A stretch of DNA of 16,785 nucleotides from CAYTRP01 sp964625145 (GCA_964625145.1 CAZVAQ010000077.1:1-16785), one strand, 5' to 3'. Numbered from the stretch's first letter, positions 1 through 7,062 are shown. Notes: generated by a model from the letters alone, not told the origin. Program-made: numbers and translations.

Positions 1-79
1 CAAGGGTGGTGGGGGGGAGGGGAGAGCATTGCTGTTGCGTTCCCCCATGCTTCGAGCGTCAATCGTGGACTAATCACTC

Positions 80-799
80 ATGATGGATGGTTCGGCTATG
101 CCTCGAAGTTTCTGGATGGCGTTGCTCATCGCGATCCTGCCACTGCTCGTCCACGGAGACGTTCTCCGAAAGCGGGATGGGACGGTTCATCACGGAGTGC
201 TGCGGAGTGAAGGTAGCAAACAGTACCTCTACACAGGGTCAGAGACCATTGAAATTGATTCATGGGACGACGTGGAGCAGGAATCCTATGACCAAAGTTG
301 GCTCCATGTGGCGCGGAATCTTGCCGAAGATGGGAGAGCATCAGAGGCTCGTGAGGCTCTCGGACGTGTAAGTGTGACGACCCGTGGGTTTTCCGCTGTC
401 GACCTTCTCCTTCAAAATGTCGAGAGGGAGGATGAGGCACAGAGAAATCTCGAGGCCTTGGAACAAGAGAAGAAACGAAAAGAGGCCGCAGAGTGGGCCA
501 TGATCACGAGCCTCAGCCTGACCACCCAGATATTCGGGTGCATTGGCCTCGTGTTCCTATTGGTGCTATACTTCGTGCCGACATTCGTTGCCCACAAGCG
601 AATGCATCCACATCGCCACGCAATCACCGTCCTTAATGTTTTCACCGGATTCCTTATTTGGGGATGGGTCTTGGCGCTCATCTGGGCCTTGGTGGACTAC
701 ATCCCGGTAGCCATCGTAAAAAGGGCTTCTGGGGAAGGAGTTCAAACACATGGGGCTGACGGGCCGGATCTGAGTAATGACTCCTCGTTGGAGAAATAG
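80..799 (+). CDS. Membrane protein with signal peptide and C-terminal superinfection-immunity-like domain
   Basis: This is a 239-residue envelope protein of unknown role. Residues 7-26 form a signal-peptide-like stretch (MPRSFWMALLIAILPLLVHG). A short beta-rich stretch with a KRDGTVHHG motif follows, then a charged helix (about 115-140) rich in Glu and Lys that is probably coiled coil. Two membrane segments come next (about 146-168 and 181-213). The second half, with LYFVPTFVAHKR, a short HRHA loop and FLIWGWVLALIWALVDY, matches the pattern of the T4 Imm-like superinfection immunity family (PF14373), which is widespread as small bacterial membrane proteins. The family match is by recognition only. 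The ATG at 98 (residue 7) is an alternative start that gives a cleaner signal peptide and has GGATGG upstream. No phage genes lie nearby, so an anti-phage role is not shown. Confidence 0.72.
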   Translation: MMDGSAMPRSFWMALLIAILPLLVHGDVLRKRDGTVHHGVLRSEGSKQYLYTGSETIEIDSWDDVEQESYDQSWLHVARNLAEDGRASEAREALGRVSVTTRGFSAVDLLLQNVEREDEAQRNLEALEQEKKRKEAAEWAMITSLSLTTQIFGCIGLVFLLVLYFVPTFVAHKRMHPHRHAITVLNVFTGFLIWGWVLALIWALVDYIPVAIVKRASGEGVQTHGADGPDLSNDSSLEK

Positions 800-865
800 T
801 CGAGGCGTAGCCGGCTTACAGACGGCCGACAATTGTGTGAGAAAACTCTGCCAACCGGGAAGTCT

Positions 866-976
866 CCATGCACCTCCTCTTCATCTGCACCGAGAACCGC
901 CTGCGCAGCCTCACCGCCGAGGCGGTGTTCTCCGAATATCCGGGGGTGGAGGCGCTGAGCGCGGGGACGAATGCGG
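866..976 (+). repeat. Direct repeat copy A (111 bp), duplicated phosphatase 5' end
   Basis: These 111 bases recur at 1163-1273 with an offset of exactly 297 bp (99 codons). I count four mismatches. All fall at third codon positions and are synonymous (AAC/AAT, TTC/TTT, TAT/TAC, CTG/CTT). The repeat begins two bases before the ATG and ends abruptly at codon 36. Confidence 0.93.
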
Positions 977-1161
977 GGATAACGAAAGATCAGGCCATTT
1001 CAATTCTTGGTGAGCGTGTGGTGAACCACTCCCCGATCCCTGTCGGGATCGAGTGTGCGGAGATTCTGTGCCGGGGCACCGTGAAAATGCTTGAGCGATC
1101 CTGCAATGGAATCAACATGACCGCTGGGGCGGGGATGTTTAAACGATTGTACCTCATGTAA
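868..1161 (+). pseudogene. Partial duplicate of the tyrosine phosphatase with an unrelated tail
   Basis: This is a 97-codon open frame. Residues 1-36 are identical to the intact phosphatase that follows and include the P-loop CTENRLRS. From residue 37 on the sequence is unrelated to the phosphatase or to anything I recognise. The general acid region and the C-terminal half (FVMENSHK, PDRYDYM) are missing, so catalysis is unlikely. A GGGAAG Shine-Dalgarno-like sequence lies just upstream (857-862), whereas the intact gene has none. The TAA stop at 1159-1161 is three bases before the intact gene's ATG, so translation of this frame could feed the next by reinitiation. The tail holds a perfect hairpin at 1034-1051. 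Whether this is a decayed gene, a translated leader or an assembly chimera of two strain variants cannot be told from the sequence. Confidence 0.55.
1034..1051. repeat. Perfect inverted repeat inside the phosphatase duplicate
   Basis: CGATCCC and GGGATCG flank the four-base loop TGTC, giving a 7-bp stem. It lies in the non-homologous tail between the two phosphatase copies. It is too short and lacks a T-run to be called a terminator. Confidence 0.5.
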
Positions 1162-1162
1162 G

Positions 1163-1273
1163 CCATGCACCTCCTCTTCATCTGCACCGAGAATCGCCTG
1201 CGCAGCCTCACCGCCGAGGCGGTGTTTTCCGAATACCCGGGGGTGGAGGCGCTTAGCGCGGGGACGAATGCGG
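1163..1273 (+). repeat. Direct repeat copy B (111 bp), 5' end of intact phosphatase
   Basis: This is the second copy of the repeat at 866-976. It carries the first 36 codons of the full-length phosphatase gene, with four synonymous differences from copy A. Confidence 0.93.
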
Positions 1274-1497
1274 ATGCGCAGACGCCGTTGTCAGGCGATC
1301 TCATCGAGTGGGCGGATGTCATTTTCGTCATGGAGAATTCGCACAAGGCAAAGGTCGCGGCGAAGTATCGGGATTTGCTGAAGGACAAGCGCCTCGTGTG
1401 TCTTGGTATTCCGGATCGGTACGACTACATGCAGCCGGAGTTGGTGGCGCTGTTGAAGGACAAGGTGTCGCGGTGTGTCCGGTTGGATGACGCGTGA
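1165..1497 (+). CDS. Low-molecular-weight protein tyrosine phosphatase family protein (COG4551 type)
   Basis: The product is a 110-residue cytoplasmic protein. It starts with the short strand LLFICTENRLRS, whose C-x-x-N-x-x-R-S arrangement is the phosphate-binding loop of the compact phosphatase family COG4551. C7 would be the nucleophile and R13 the phosphate-binding arginine. Other family hallmarks are SAGTNA, WADVIFVMENSHK in the middle and LGIPDRYDYMQPEL near the end, where D84 is the likely general acid. Length is typical for the family, which is shorter than classical LMW-PTPs. The start follows the preceding open frame by three bases with no Shine-Dalgarno of its own, so coupled translation is likely. 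Substrate is unknown. Confidence 0.85.
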   Translation: MHLLFICTENRLRSLTAEAVFSEYPGVEALSAGTNADAQTPLSGDLIEWADVIFVMENSHKAKVAAKYRDLLKDKRLVCLGIPDRYDYMQPELVALLKDKVSRCVRLDDA

Positions 1498-1522
1498 CGG
1501 TAGAGGCGGAGTGTATTGTGTC

Positions 1523-1609
1523 GCCCCGATGGGGCTTGGGATTGTTCTGCGCAAACCCCGGGTTCCGCTTCGCTGCACCCGGGGCTATTCAACTGTGGCC
1601 CTGACGGGC
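1523..1609. repeat. GC-rich palindromic element, three hairpins; possible bidirectional terminator
   Basis: Three inverted repeats lie in a row: GCCCC-gat-GGGGC (1523-1535), CCCCGGGT/ACCCGGGG (1556-1563 and 1577-1584, 13-base loop) and GCCC-tgac-GGGC (1598-1609). This composite resembles an interspersed GC-rich element that I recall from Planctomycetota and related genomes. It sits between the 3' ends of the phosphatase (stop 1497) and the convergent regulator (stop 1671), so it could stop transcription from both sides, although it has no U-tract. Confidence 0.6.
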
Positions 1610-1670
1610 TGGTGTGGATGCGAGTGAGCTTGGGAACAGTCCAGGCTTGGTACAAACGTGCGAGGCAGCT

Positions 1671-3302
1671 TCACTCCACTCCGTACTTTTTCAACCGCCG
1701 CCAGAGGGTTGTTTCGCTGATGCCGAGGATGCGGGCGGCTTCGCGGCGGTTGTGGTTGGTTGTGGATAGCACCGACAGGATGTGTTCGCGTTCGATGTCG
1801 GCCAGCGGGCAATTGGTGCGGGTGACGGAAGCATGGATGTTGGCGGGATCGAGGAGATGCGGCGGCAGATGATCGGGGTGAATCGTGCCGGAGCGCGTCA
1901 TGAGGAGCGCGCGTTCAAGCGTGTTCGCCAACTCGCGGATGTTGCCGGGCCACGGATACGCAAACAGCACGTCGTGGCACTTGGGATCGATGCGCGCGTT
2001 CTTGATGCCGTGGCGGTGGGCGATGTTGGCGAGCAGGACACGCGCGAGCGAGAGCAGGTCCTCCTGCCGATCGCGCAGCGGCGGCAGTTCGAGCTCCACC
2101 ACGGCGAGACGGTAGTACAAGTCATCGCGAAACTTGCCGGTGCGCACGTCCTGTGACAGGTGCCGGTTGGTGGCGGCCAGCACGCGAATGTCGATCTTGC
2201 GCGGCTTGTTGTCGCCGACGGGAGTGATCTCGCGTTCCTGCAGTGCGCGCAGCAGCTTCACCTGCATGGCGGGCGGCATCTCGCCGACCTCGTCGAGCAG
2301 CAGCGTACCGCCGGATGCCTCCTGAAACAATCCGATGCGGTCGTGCACGGCACCGGTGAACGCGCCCGCGCGATGGCCGAACAGTTCGCTTTCCAGCAGG
2401 GTCTCCGGAAGCGAGCCGCAGTTGATGGCCAGGAACGGCGCCGACGCACGCCGCGATTGGCGATGGATGTGCCGCGCCAGGACTTCCTTTCCCGTGCCGC
2501 TCTCGCCGGTGATGAGCACCGCGGTGTCGTAGGGCGCGACGCGGTCTGCGACCTCCAACACGCGTTGGAACGCCGGGTTCTGCGTCTCGATCAACGGGCG
2601 GCCGGGAGCGTTGGGCGAGCGCAGGCGCTCGAGGCGCTTGCGTTGGCGGCCAAGTTCCTCCTGCTGGTGCTTCAACTTCTCGGTCAGATCCTGGATCTTG
2701 CCGACGATGTCCTCTGCTTGGTAATAGGGGAGATGCGGCTTGATGGCATCGCCCCATGATTTCTCGTCGCGACCCGTGGCGCGGCACACGCGGCAATCGG
2801 GTTGGCAACGGCATTGCTCCTCGATGAAGTAGACCGGCATGCCCGCGCACAGCGACACATAGCCGGACGCGTAGGCGGTGAGCATCCAGCATGCGGGTTC
2901 ATCGCTGGGGCCGAGCTCGAGAAGGTGTTCGTCCGCCTCCGCCGATCCGCGCCATGTGACGGAGAGCTCTATGCGATTGTGCTGCGGCTCCCAGATCACG
3001 GAGCGCACGTGCGGGCGCACGACACCGGCCAGTGCGTGCAGTCGCGGCCCGGCCATGAGCCACTCCTGCGGGTTGTCCCACCGGTACACGCGCTTCATGG
3101 CGGCGGCGTCGGCGTGGCCCCAATAGTATCCGAAGCGCGTGAGAAGACGGCGGGTTTGCTCCATGCCGACCGCGCGCACCATGTCACCGCGGAGATGGGC
3201 AAAGGCATGGCAGGAATGCAGGACCAACCGGCGGCCGTGCAGGGAGATTTCGCCATCGGCGAAGGTGAACAGCTCATCGAGGTTGAGGTCCTGGGCGCGC
3301 AT
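1671..3302 (-). CDS. Sigma-54-dependent activator with XylR_N and V4R sensor domains
   Basis: This is a 543-residue transcription activator of the XylR/DmpR type. An N-terminal XylR_N-like region (about 4-110) precedes a V4R domain (about 118-185) with the Cys cluster CRCQPDCRVC. A coiled-coil linker (about 200-230) follows. The AAA+ domain has Walker A GESGTGKE (266-273), the sigma-54 contact loop GAFTGA (313-318), Walker B LLLDE (D337, E338) and WPGNIREL. The C-terminus is a Fis-type HTH (517-543). The family senses small, often aromatic ligands through XylR_N/V4R and opens sigma-54 promoters. I chose the start at 3302 because AAGGA lies seven bases upstream. An ATG at 3317 is possible. An ATG at 3350 is unlikely, as it would precede the inferred transcription start. 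The likely target is the divergent hydrolase-kinase operon. Confidence 0.93.
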   Translation of the reverse strand: MRAQDLNLDELFTFADGEISLHGRRLVLHSCHAFAHLRGDMVRAVGMEQTRRLLTRFGYYWGHADAAAMKRVYRWDNPQEWLMAGPRLHALAGVVRPHVRSVIWEPQHNRIELSVTWRGSAEADEHLLELGPSDEPACWMLTAYASGYVSLCAGMPVYFIEEQCRCQPDCRVCRATGRDEKSWGDAIKPHLPYYQAEDIVGKIQDLTEKLKHQQEELGRQRKRLERLRSPNAPGRPLIETQNPAFQRVLEVADRVAPYDTAVLITGESGTGKEVLARHIHRQSRRASAPFLAINCGSLPETLLESELFGHRAGAFTGAVHDRIGLFQEASGGTLLLDEVGEMPPAMQVKLLRALQEREITPVGDNKPRKIDIRVLAATNRHLSQDVRTGKFRDDLYYRLAVVELELPPLRDRQEDLLSLARVLLANIAHRHGIKNARIDPKCHDVLFAYPWPGNIRELANTLERALLMTRSGTIHPDHLPPHLLDPANIHASVTRTNCPLADIEREHILSVLSTTNHNRREAARILGISETTLWRRLKKYGVE

Positions 3303-3330
3303 GAGGGAATCCTTCATTGTGAAAGAAAGG

Positions 3331-3347
3331 CTTTTCAAAATGAAAAG
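3331..3347. promoter_or_regulatory. 17-bp perfect palindrome, candidate operator / upstream activator site
   Basis: CTTTTCA-AAA-TGAAAAG is a perfect 7-3-7 inverted repeat. It overlaps the -10 of the inferred regulator promoter on the minus strand. Its centre is about 79 bp before the inferred start of transcription from the candidate -24/-12 promoter on the plus strand. That position fits both autorepression and distal activation. Binding by the neighbouring regulator is inferred. Confidence 0.6.
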
Positions 3348-3369
3348 CATGCGGGGCAGGAAAAGTCAA
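3340..3369 (-). promoter_or_regulatory. Candidate sigma-70 promoter of the sigma-54 activator gene
   Basis: On the minus strand TTGACT (3369-3364) is followed after 18 bases by TTTCAT (3345-3340), which matches the -10 consensus at four of six bases. Transcription would begin near 3333, leaving about 30 bases before the chosen start at 3302. The -10 lies inside the 17-bp palindrome. Confidence 0.45.
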
Positions 3370-3391
3370 CCTCGATCACGCAGACTGTTGC

Positions 3392-3406
3392 CGGGACTGG
3401 CTTTGC
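3392..3406 (+). promoter_or_regulatory. Candidate sigma-54 (-24/-12) promoter for the hydrolase-acetate kinase operon
   Basis: The 15-mer CGGGACTGGCTTTGC has GG at 3393-3394 and GC at 3405-3406 with the obligatory ten-base spacing. It keeps TTGC at the -12 element and matches 8 of the 11 fixed positions of TGGCACG-N4-TTGC. Transcription would start near 3418, about 67 bases upstream of the hydrolase start, divergent from a sigma-54 activator gene. The -24 element is imperfect. Confidence 0.45.
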
Positions 3407-3484
3407 GCGACTCCTGACAACTGTGCCCGTTTCTGGCAATAGGGAGTGGTGCGCCCCGGCGCAAGTCACCAGGAGTTTCCCACC

Positions 3485-4714
3485 ATGTATTCCCTGCTTC
3501 GCCGCTCCGCCAATGGACTTGCTGATGACACCATCCGCTTCGCCCAGAGCCTTGTCCGCACTCCCAGCCCCAGTCTCGGCGAGGAGCGCGTTGCGGCCCT
3601 GATCGAGGCGAAAATGAAGGAGCACGGTTACAACGAAGTGTTCCGCGACGAGTTTGGAAACGTGGTCGGCATTCTTTACGGCCGCGAGGGCGACCCGACG
3701 ATAGTCCTGAATTCGCACATGGACACCGTGCGCGAGGATTGTTTGGGCAAATGGACCGATGATCCTTACGGTGCGGTGATTCGCGATGGCAAGTTGATCG
3801 GCCTGGGGGCTGCGGACTGCAAGGGCGGGATCGCTGCACAGGTGGCGGCCGGCGCAATCCTGCGCCGCAGTTTGCTTCCGTTGCGCGGGAACCTGGTCGT
3901 GGCCGCAACAGTGGCGGAGGAGAACGGCGCCAGCGTCGGCACGCGGGGATTGCTGGGCAAGACGCTGCCGGGGATGGACCTGCATCCACAGGCGGTGATC
4001 CTGGGTGAGCCGACCAGCCTGGGGATGTACTACGGCCATGACGGTTGGGTGGAATTGGAGCTGCTGGTCGAGGGTGACAAGCGCGACGCCGTGGAGACCG
4101 CCGCGCGCGCCATATATGATGTGTTGCTGCAGGAGGAAAGCCACGCGACGCAGCATGCTCCGCATCAGGAGATGCAGGTGCATGCTCCGGCCTACCTCAC
4201 TGATGATGATGGGCACCAGGCGCGGCTGATCGTGCATCGTCGCCTCGGCGCACCGAGACAGTTGGAACATGTGCGCGGGCAGCTCCATCGCCACGCGCAA
4301 TTGGTGGCGCCGCAGGATGGCAGGCTCGTGATCAACGTTGGCGTGACGGAGATTCCGCAGACGCTTTACACCGGCCGGCAGGTCAGTGTGCAGCGCGTCG
4401 CCGATGCATGGCAGAGCGATCCATTCGACCGCGCGTTCGAGCGCTCGCGGCAGTGCCTGGCGGCGGCGGGCTGCATGGTGCGCCCCGGCAAGTGGCACCT
4501 GAGCCGCCTGGGCATGGGGACCGCCGGTGGCATGATCACGCGCGAATTTGAACTGCCCGTGTTTGGCTACGGCCCGGGAGACGAAGAGCAGGCCCACCAG
4601 CCCAACGAGTTTGTCGACACGAGCATGATGGTCGAGGCGGCCTACGGCACCGCGGCGATTGTTCACGGATTGATTGGTGTACCGGTCTTTGGTTGGAGCG
4701 TGGACGAGATCTGA
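3485..4714 (+). CDS. M20 family metallohydrolase (ArgE/DapE/YgeY-like deacylase or peptidase)
   Basis: This is a 409-residue, probably cytoplasmic, zinc-dependent amide hydrolase. The family metal ligands are visible: H78 (in SHMDTV, with catalytic-site D80), D111 (in GAADCKGG), E146 (AEENG; E145 is the general base), E175 (GEPTS) and H371 (EQAHQPNE). The segment where family members carry the dimerisation-domain GxxxHxxxP motif reads VEGDKRDAVETAARAIY (from 195), so the conserved histidine there seems absent. The middle section (about 217-275) is unusually His-rich. The ATG at 3485 has AGGAG nine bases upstream and is preferred over an in-frame start at 3446. The gene leads an operon with two acetate-kinase-family genes, which suggests release of acetate or another short acid. 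The exact substrate is unknown; N-acyl amino acids or a dipeptide are candidates. Confidence 0.87.
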   Translation: MYSLLRRSANGLADDTIRFAQSLVRTPSPSLGEERVAALIEAKMKEHGYNEVFRDEFGNVVGILYGREGDPTIVLNSHMDTVREDCLGKWTDDPYGAVIRDGKLIGLGAADCKGGIAAQVAAGAILRRSLLPLRGNLVVAATVAEENGASVGTRGLLGKTLPGMDLHPQAVILGEPTSLGMYYGHDGWVELELLVEGDKRDAVETAARAIYDVLLQEESHATQHAPHQEMQVHAPAYLTDDDGHQARLIVHRRLGAPRQLEHVRGQLHRHAQLVAPQDGRLVINVGVTEIPQTLYTGRQVSVQRVADAWQSDPFDRAFERSRQCLAAAGCMVRPGKWHLSRLGMGTAGGMITREFELPVFGYGPGDEEQAHQPNEFVDTSMMVEAAYGTAAIVHGLIGVPVFGWSVDEI

Positions 4715-4765
4715 CAACACGCCTGCAGGAACACGCACGGCCACATTCGACTGAGGAGGCCGATA

Positions 4766-5980
4766 GTGAAAGTCCTGGTCTTCAATTGCGGGAGTTCATC
4801 CCTGAAGTTCCGGTTGTACGAAATGCCGGGCGAGACCGAACGCCTGGCCGGAGAGGCGCAAAGGGTCGGCACCAAGACGGCAGAACCTTCGCGCATCGTG
4901 TATCGCGTGGACGGTGCCGAGCACATCCACACGGTGGACATGCCGACGCAGGAGGCGGCGCTGCACGAGGTGATGCAGCTCCTGGACACGCTGGACGGCA
5001 TGTCGCCGGAAGCGCTGGGTCATCGCATGGTGCACGGCGGGCAGCGCTTCACCGCGCCCGCGGCGGAGGTTGACGAGAAGGCCCTGGATGACCTGGACGC
5101 GGTGGCGGGTCTGGCGCCGATCCACAATCCTCCGGCGATTCGTGTCGTGCGCGCATGCCACGAGACGTTTCCCGACCTGCGGCAGTTCCTCGTCTTCGAC
5201 ACGGCGTATCATTCGACCATCCCGCCGCATGCAGCCAACTATGCGTTGCCCAGATACATGCGCGAGGGGATGGGCCTCAGGAAGTACGGCTTCCACGGAA
5301 CAAGCCACCAGTTCGTCGCGCAGGAGGCAGCGAAACTGCTTGGCAAGCCGATGGGCGCTTTCAACGCCGTCAGTTGCCATCTGGGGAGCGGCGGCGCCAG
5401 CCTGTGCGCCATCGTCAACGGCAAGTCCGTCGACAACACGATGGGCTATTCGCCATTGCAGGGCCTGGTCATGAGCACCCGAAGCGGCGACATGGATTCG
5501 GCAGTGGTGTTGTCATTGGTCGCGATTCGCTGTGGGGATGCATCGGCCGTGGAGGATTACCTGAACAAGAAGGCCGGTGTGTTGGGAGTGTCGGGCGTGT
5601 CTTCAGACATTCGCGATGCGATCAAGCGCGCAAACACGGACGGTGAACAGGGCGAACGCGCGCGGTTGGCGCTGGAGATCTACCTGTGGCGGTTGCGCAA
5701 GTACCTGGGCGCCTACCTCACCGTGGTTGGGCGCGCCGACGCGATTCTATTCACCGACACAATCGGCGAGATGGTGCCCCATGTGCGCGGCGCAGTTTGT
5801 CGCGGCATGGAGGCATTCGGCATTCGTGTCGATGAGGAGCTGAACGACATCGGCGTTGGCGATTCACTGCCGGTGGACTTTGCGGCGGCGGACAGTGCCG
5901 TGCGCCTGATTGCACTCAAGACCAACGAGGAGCTATCCATCGCGCGCCAGGCCTATGCCCTGGCGGTGCAGGCGGCATGA
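4766..5980 (+). CDS. ackA: Acetate kinase
   Basis: This is a 404-residue cytoplasmic kinase that interconverts acetate plus ATP with acetyl phosphate plus ADP. All family signatures are present: N7 in FNCGSSSLK, R87 in HRMVHGG, the LAPIHNP histidine, D145 in VFDTAYHS, H177 in YGFHGTSH, SCHLGSGGAS for ATP binding, R239 in MSTRSGD and E388 in TNEEL. Length is normal. The start is GTG at 4766 with a strong GAGGAGG six bases away. It begins 51 bases after the M20 hydrolase and is followed closely by a divergent paralogue, so the three genes form one operon. No phosphotransacetylase is in the window. A preference for propionate or another short acid cannot be excluded. Confidence 0.95.
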   Translation: MKVLVFNCGSSSLKFRLYEMPGETERLAGEAQRVGTKTAEPSRIVYRVDGAEHIHTVDMPTQEAALHEVMQLLDTLDGMSPEALGHRMVHGGQRFTAPAAEVDEKALDDLDAVAGLAPIHNPPAIRVVRACHETFPDLRQFLVFDTAYHSTIPPHAANYALPRYMREGMGLRKYGFHGTSHQFVAQEAAKLLGKPMGAFNAVSCHLGSGGASLCAIVNGKSVDNTMGYSPLQGLVMSTRSGDMDSAVVLSLVAIRCGDASAVEDYLNKKAGVLGVSGVSSDIRDAIKRANTDGEQGERARLALEIYLWRLRKYLGAYLTVVGRADAILFTDTIGEMVPHVRGAVCRGMEAFGIRVDEELNDIGVGDSLPVDFAAADSAVRLIALKTNEELSIARQAYALAVQAA

Positions 5981-6009
5981 CTCGGAAACCCCACGACGGG
6001 AGCAGCGTC

Positions 6010-7059
6010 ATGATGCAGCGAATTCTGGTTTGCATGCCCACACTCGGTCGCAGCAGCGTGGAGGTGTGGGAAGTGCCGGCGGATGGCGGTGACGGAAAGC
6101 CAACGCGCGTGCACGATTGTGGGGTTCTGGAATCGCCGGGCGAGGTCGTCGACGCCATGCGCGGGTTGGCCGACAGAACGCAGCGTCTGGCGCTGGGCGT
6201 GTTCCATGGCCCCTTTGGCGGCACGGATGTGGAGGGGCCGCTACTGGTTCATGAGGGCGTACTGCATCGCGTCGAGGAACTGGCACCACGCGCACCGACG
6301 ACGTTGCCCGCCATCGCGGAGGCACTTCGCGCCTTTGCCATCAACTTCCCGAATGTGCCGTCTGTGTTTGCGCACGGCTCGGGATTCTTCGCGCCGTTGC
6401 CGCCGTGCGAGCGGTACTACGCCATCGAGCCGGAGGAAGGGCGACGCCGTGGCATGGAACGCACTGGCTTTCACGGTTTGTTCCATGCCGCGGCGGTGCA
6501 GGAGATCGATGTCGACTCGAAGGTCCGGACGCTTTCCATCTGTCTGGAGCCTTGTCCGGAGGCCGCGGCCATCGTCGGCACGCGGCCGGTCATGGTGACG
6601 AGTGGTGCGACGCCGGTGGAGGGACTGCCTGGCCAGACAACATGTGGCGAGATCGATCCGGGGATGGTGTTGATCCTGGCGCAGGAGCATCACTGGAGCC
6701 CCGAGCAAATCGCCGAAGCGTTGACGCAAGAGAGCGGCATGTTGGGACTGGTTGGGCGACCGATCGACTTGACTGAGCTGTTCGCGTCACATGATGAAGC
6801 CACTCGTTTGGCCCGCGACATGATGCTTTACCGGCTGCAGATGACCGCCGGCATGGCCATTGCCACGATGGGGGGATTGGATCGCATCGTGTTCAGCGGC
6901 CGTCACGCCGCCGCGGGTGATGTCATAGGTCCGTGGCTCTGCAAACGGCTGCCGCGTGCCGTGTCGCCAACGGTGACATGCGTCGACACTCCGTTCGTGG
7001 AATTGCTGTTGGATTGCGCGATGAAGAGTCTTCGCGACGCGGTAATCCCCGCTGGGTGA
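6010..7059 (+). CDS. Divergent acetate-kinase-like protein, probably catalytically inactive
   Basis: This is a 349-residue ASKHA-fold paralogue of the acetate kinase just upstream. Collinear family motifs survive in weakened form: TGFHGLFH for YGFHGTSH, TSGATPVEGLPGQTTCGEIDP for the MGYSPLQGLVMSTRSGD block and SGMLGLVGRPIDLTEL for AGVLGVSGVSSDIRD. Key residues are changed. The N-terminal NCGSSSLK is CMPTLGRSS, HRMVHGG is GVFHGPFGG, the VFDTAYHS aspartate is in VFAHGSG, the HLGSGG ATP loop is LEPCPEA, and the TRSGD arginine is Cys. The C-terminal TNEEL glutamate region is absent. The ATG at 6010 has GGGAG upstream and aligns with the kinase N-terminus; an ATG at 5977 would overlap the ackA stop. 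A regulatory or subunit role is plausible but not shown. Confidence 0.8.
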   Translation: MMQRILVCMPTLGRSSVEVWEVPADGGDGKPTRVHDCGVLESPGEVVDAMRGLADRTQRLALGVFHGPFGGTDVEGPLLVHEGVLHRVEELAPRAPTTLPAIAEALRAFAINFPNVPSVFAHGSGFFAPLPPCERYYAIEPEEGRRRGMERTGFHGLFHAAAVQEIDVDSKVRTLSICLEPCPEAAAIVGTRPVMVTSGATPVEGLPGQTTCGEIDPGMVLILAQEHHWSPEQIAEALTQESGMLGLVGRPIDLTELFASHDEATRLARDMMLYRLQMTAGMAIATMGGLDRIVFSGRHAAAGDVIGPWLCKRLPRAVSPTVTCVDTPFVELLLDCAMKSLRDAVIPAG

Positions 7060-7062
7060 GCC

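Noticed and set aside
80..799. Prophage remnant because of the superinfection-immunity-like domain
   Set aside because: There are no phage structural, integrase or lysis genes nearby, and such domains are common in chromosomal membrane proteins.
2122..2892. Second minus-strand frame inside the sigma-54 activator gene
   Set aside because: It is an Arg/Pro-rich shadow frame. The activator frame carries all AAA+ motifs in order.
3335..4744. Long antisense open frame (469 codons) opposite the M20 hydrolase
   Set aside because: It has no recognisable domains and is rich in Arg/His/Ala as expected from a GC-rich shadow frame. The plus-strand gene has a good Shine-Dalgarno and all family metal ligands.
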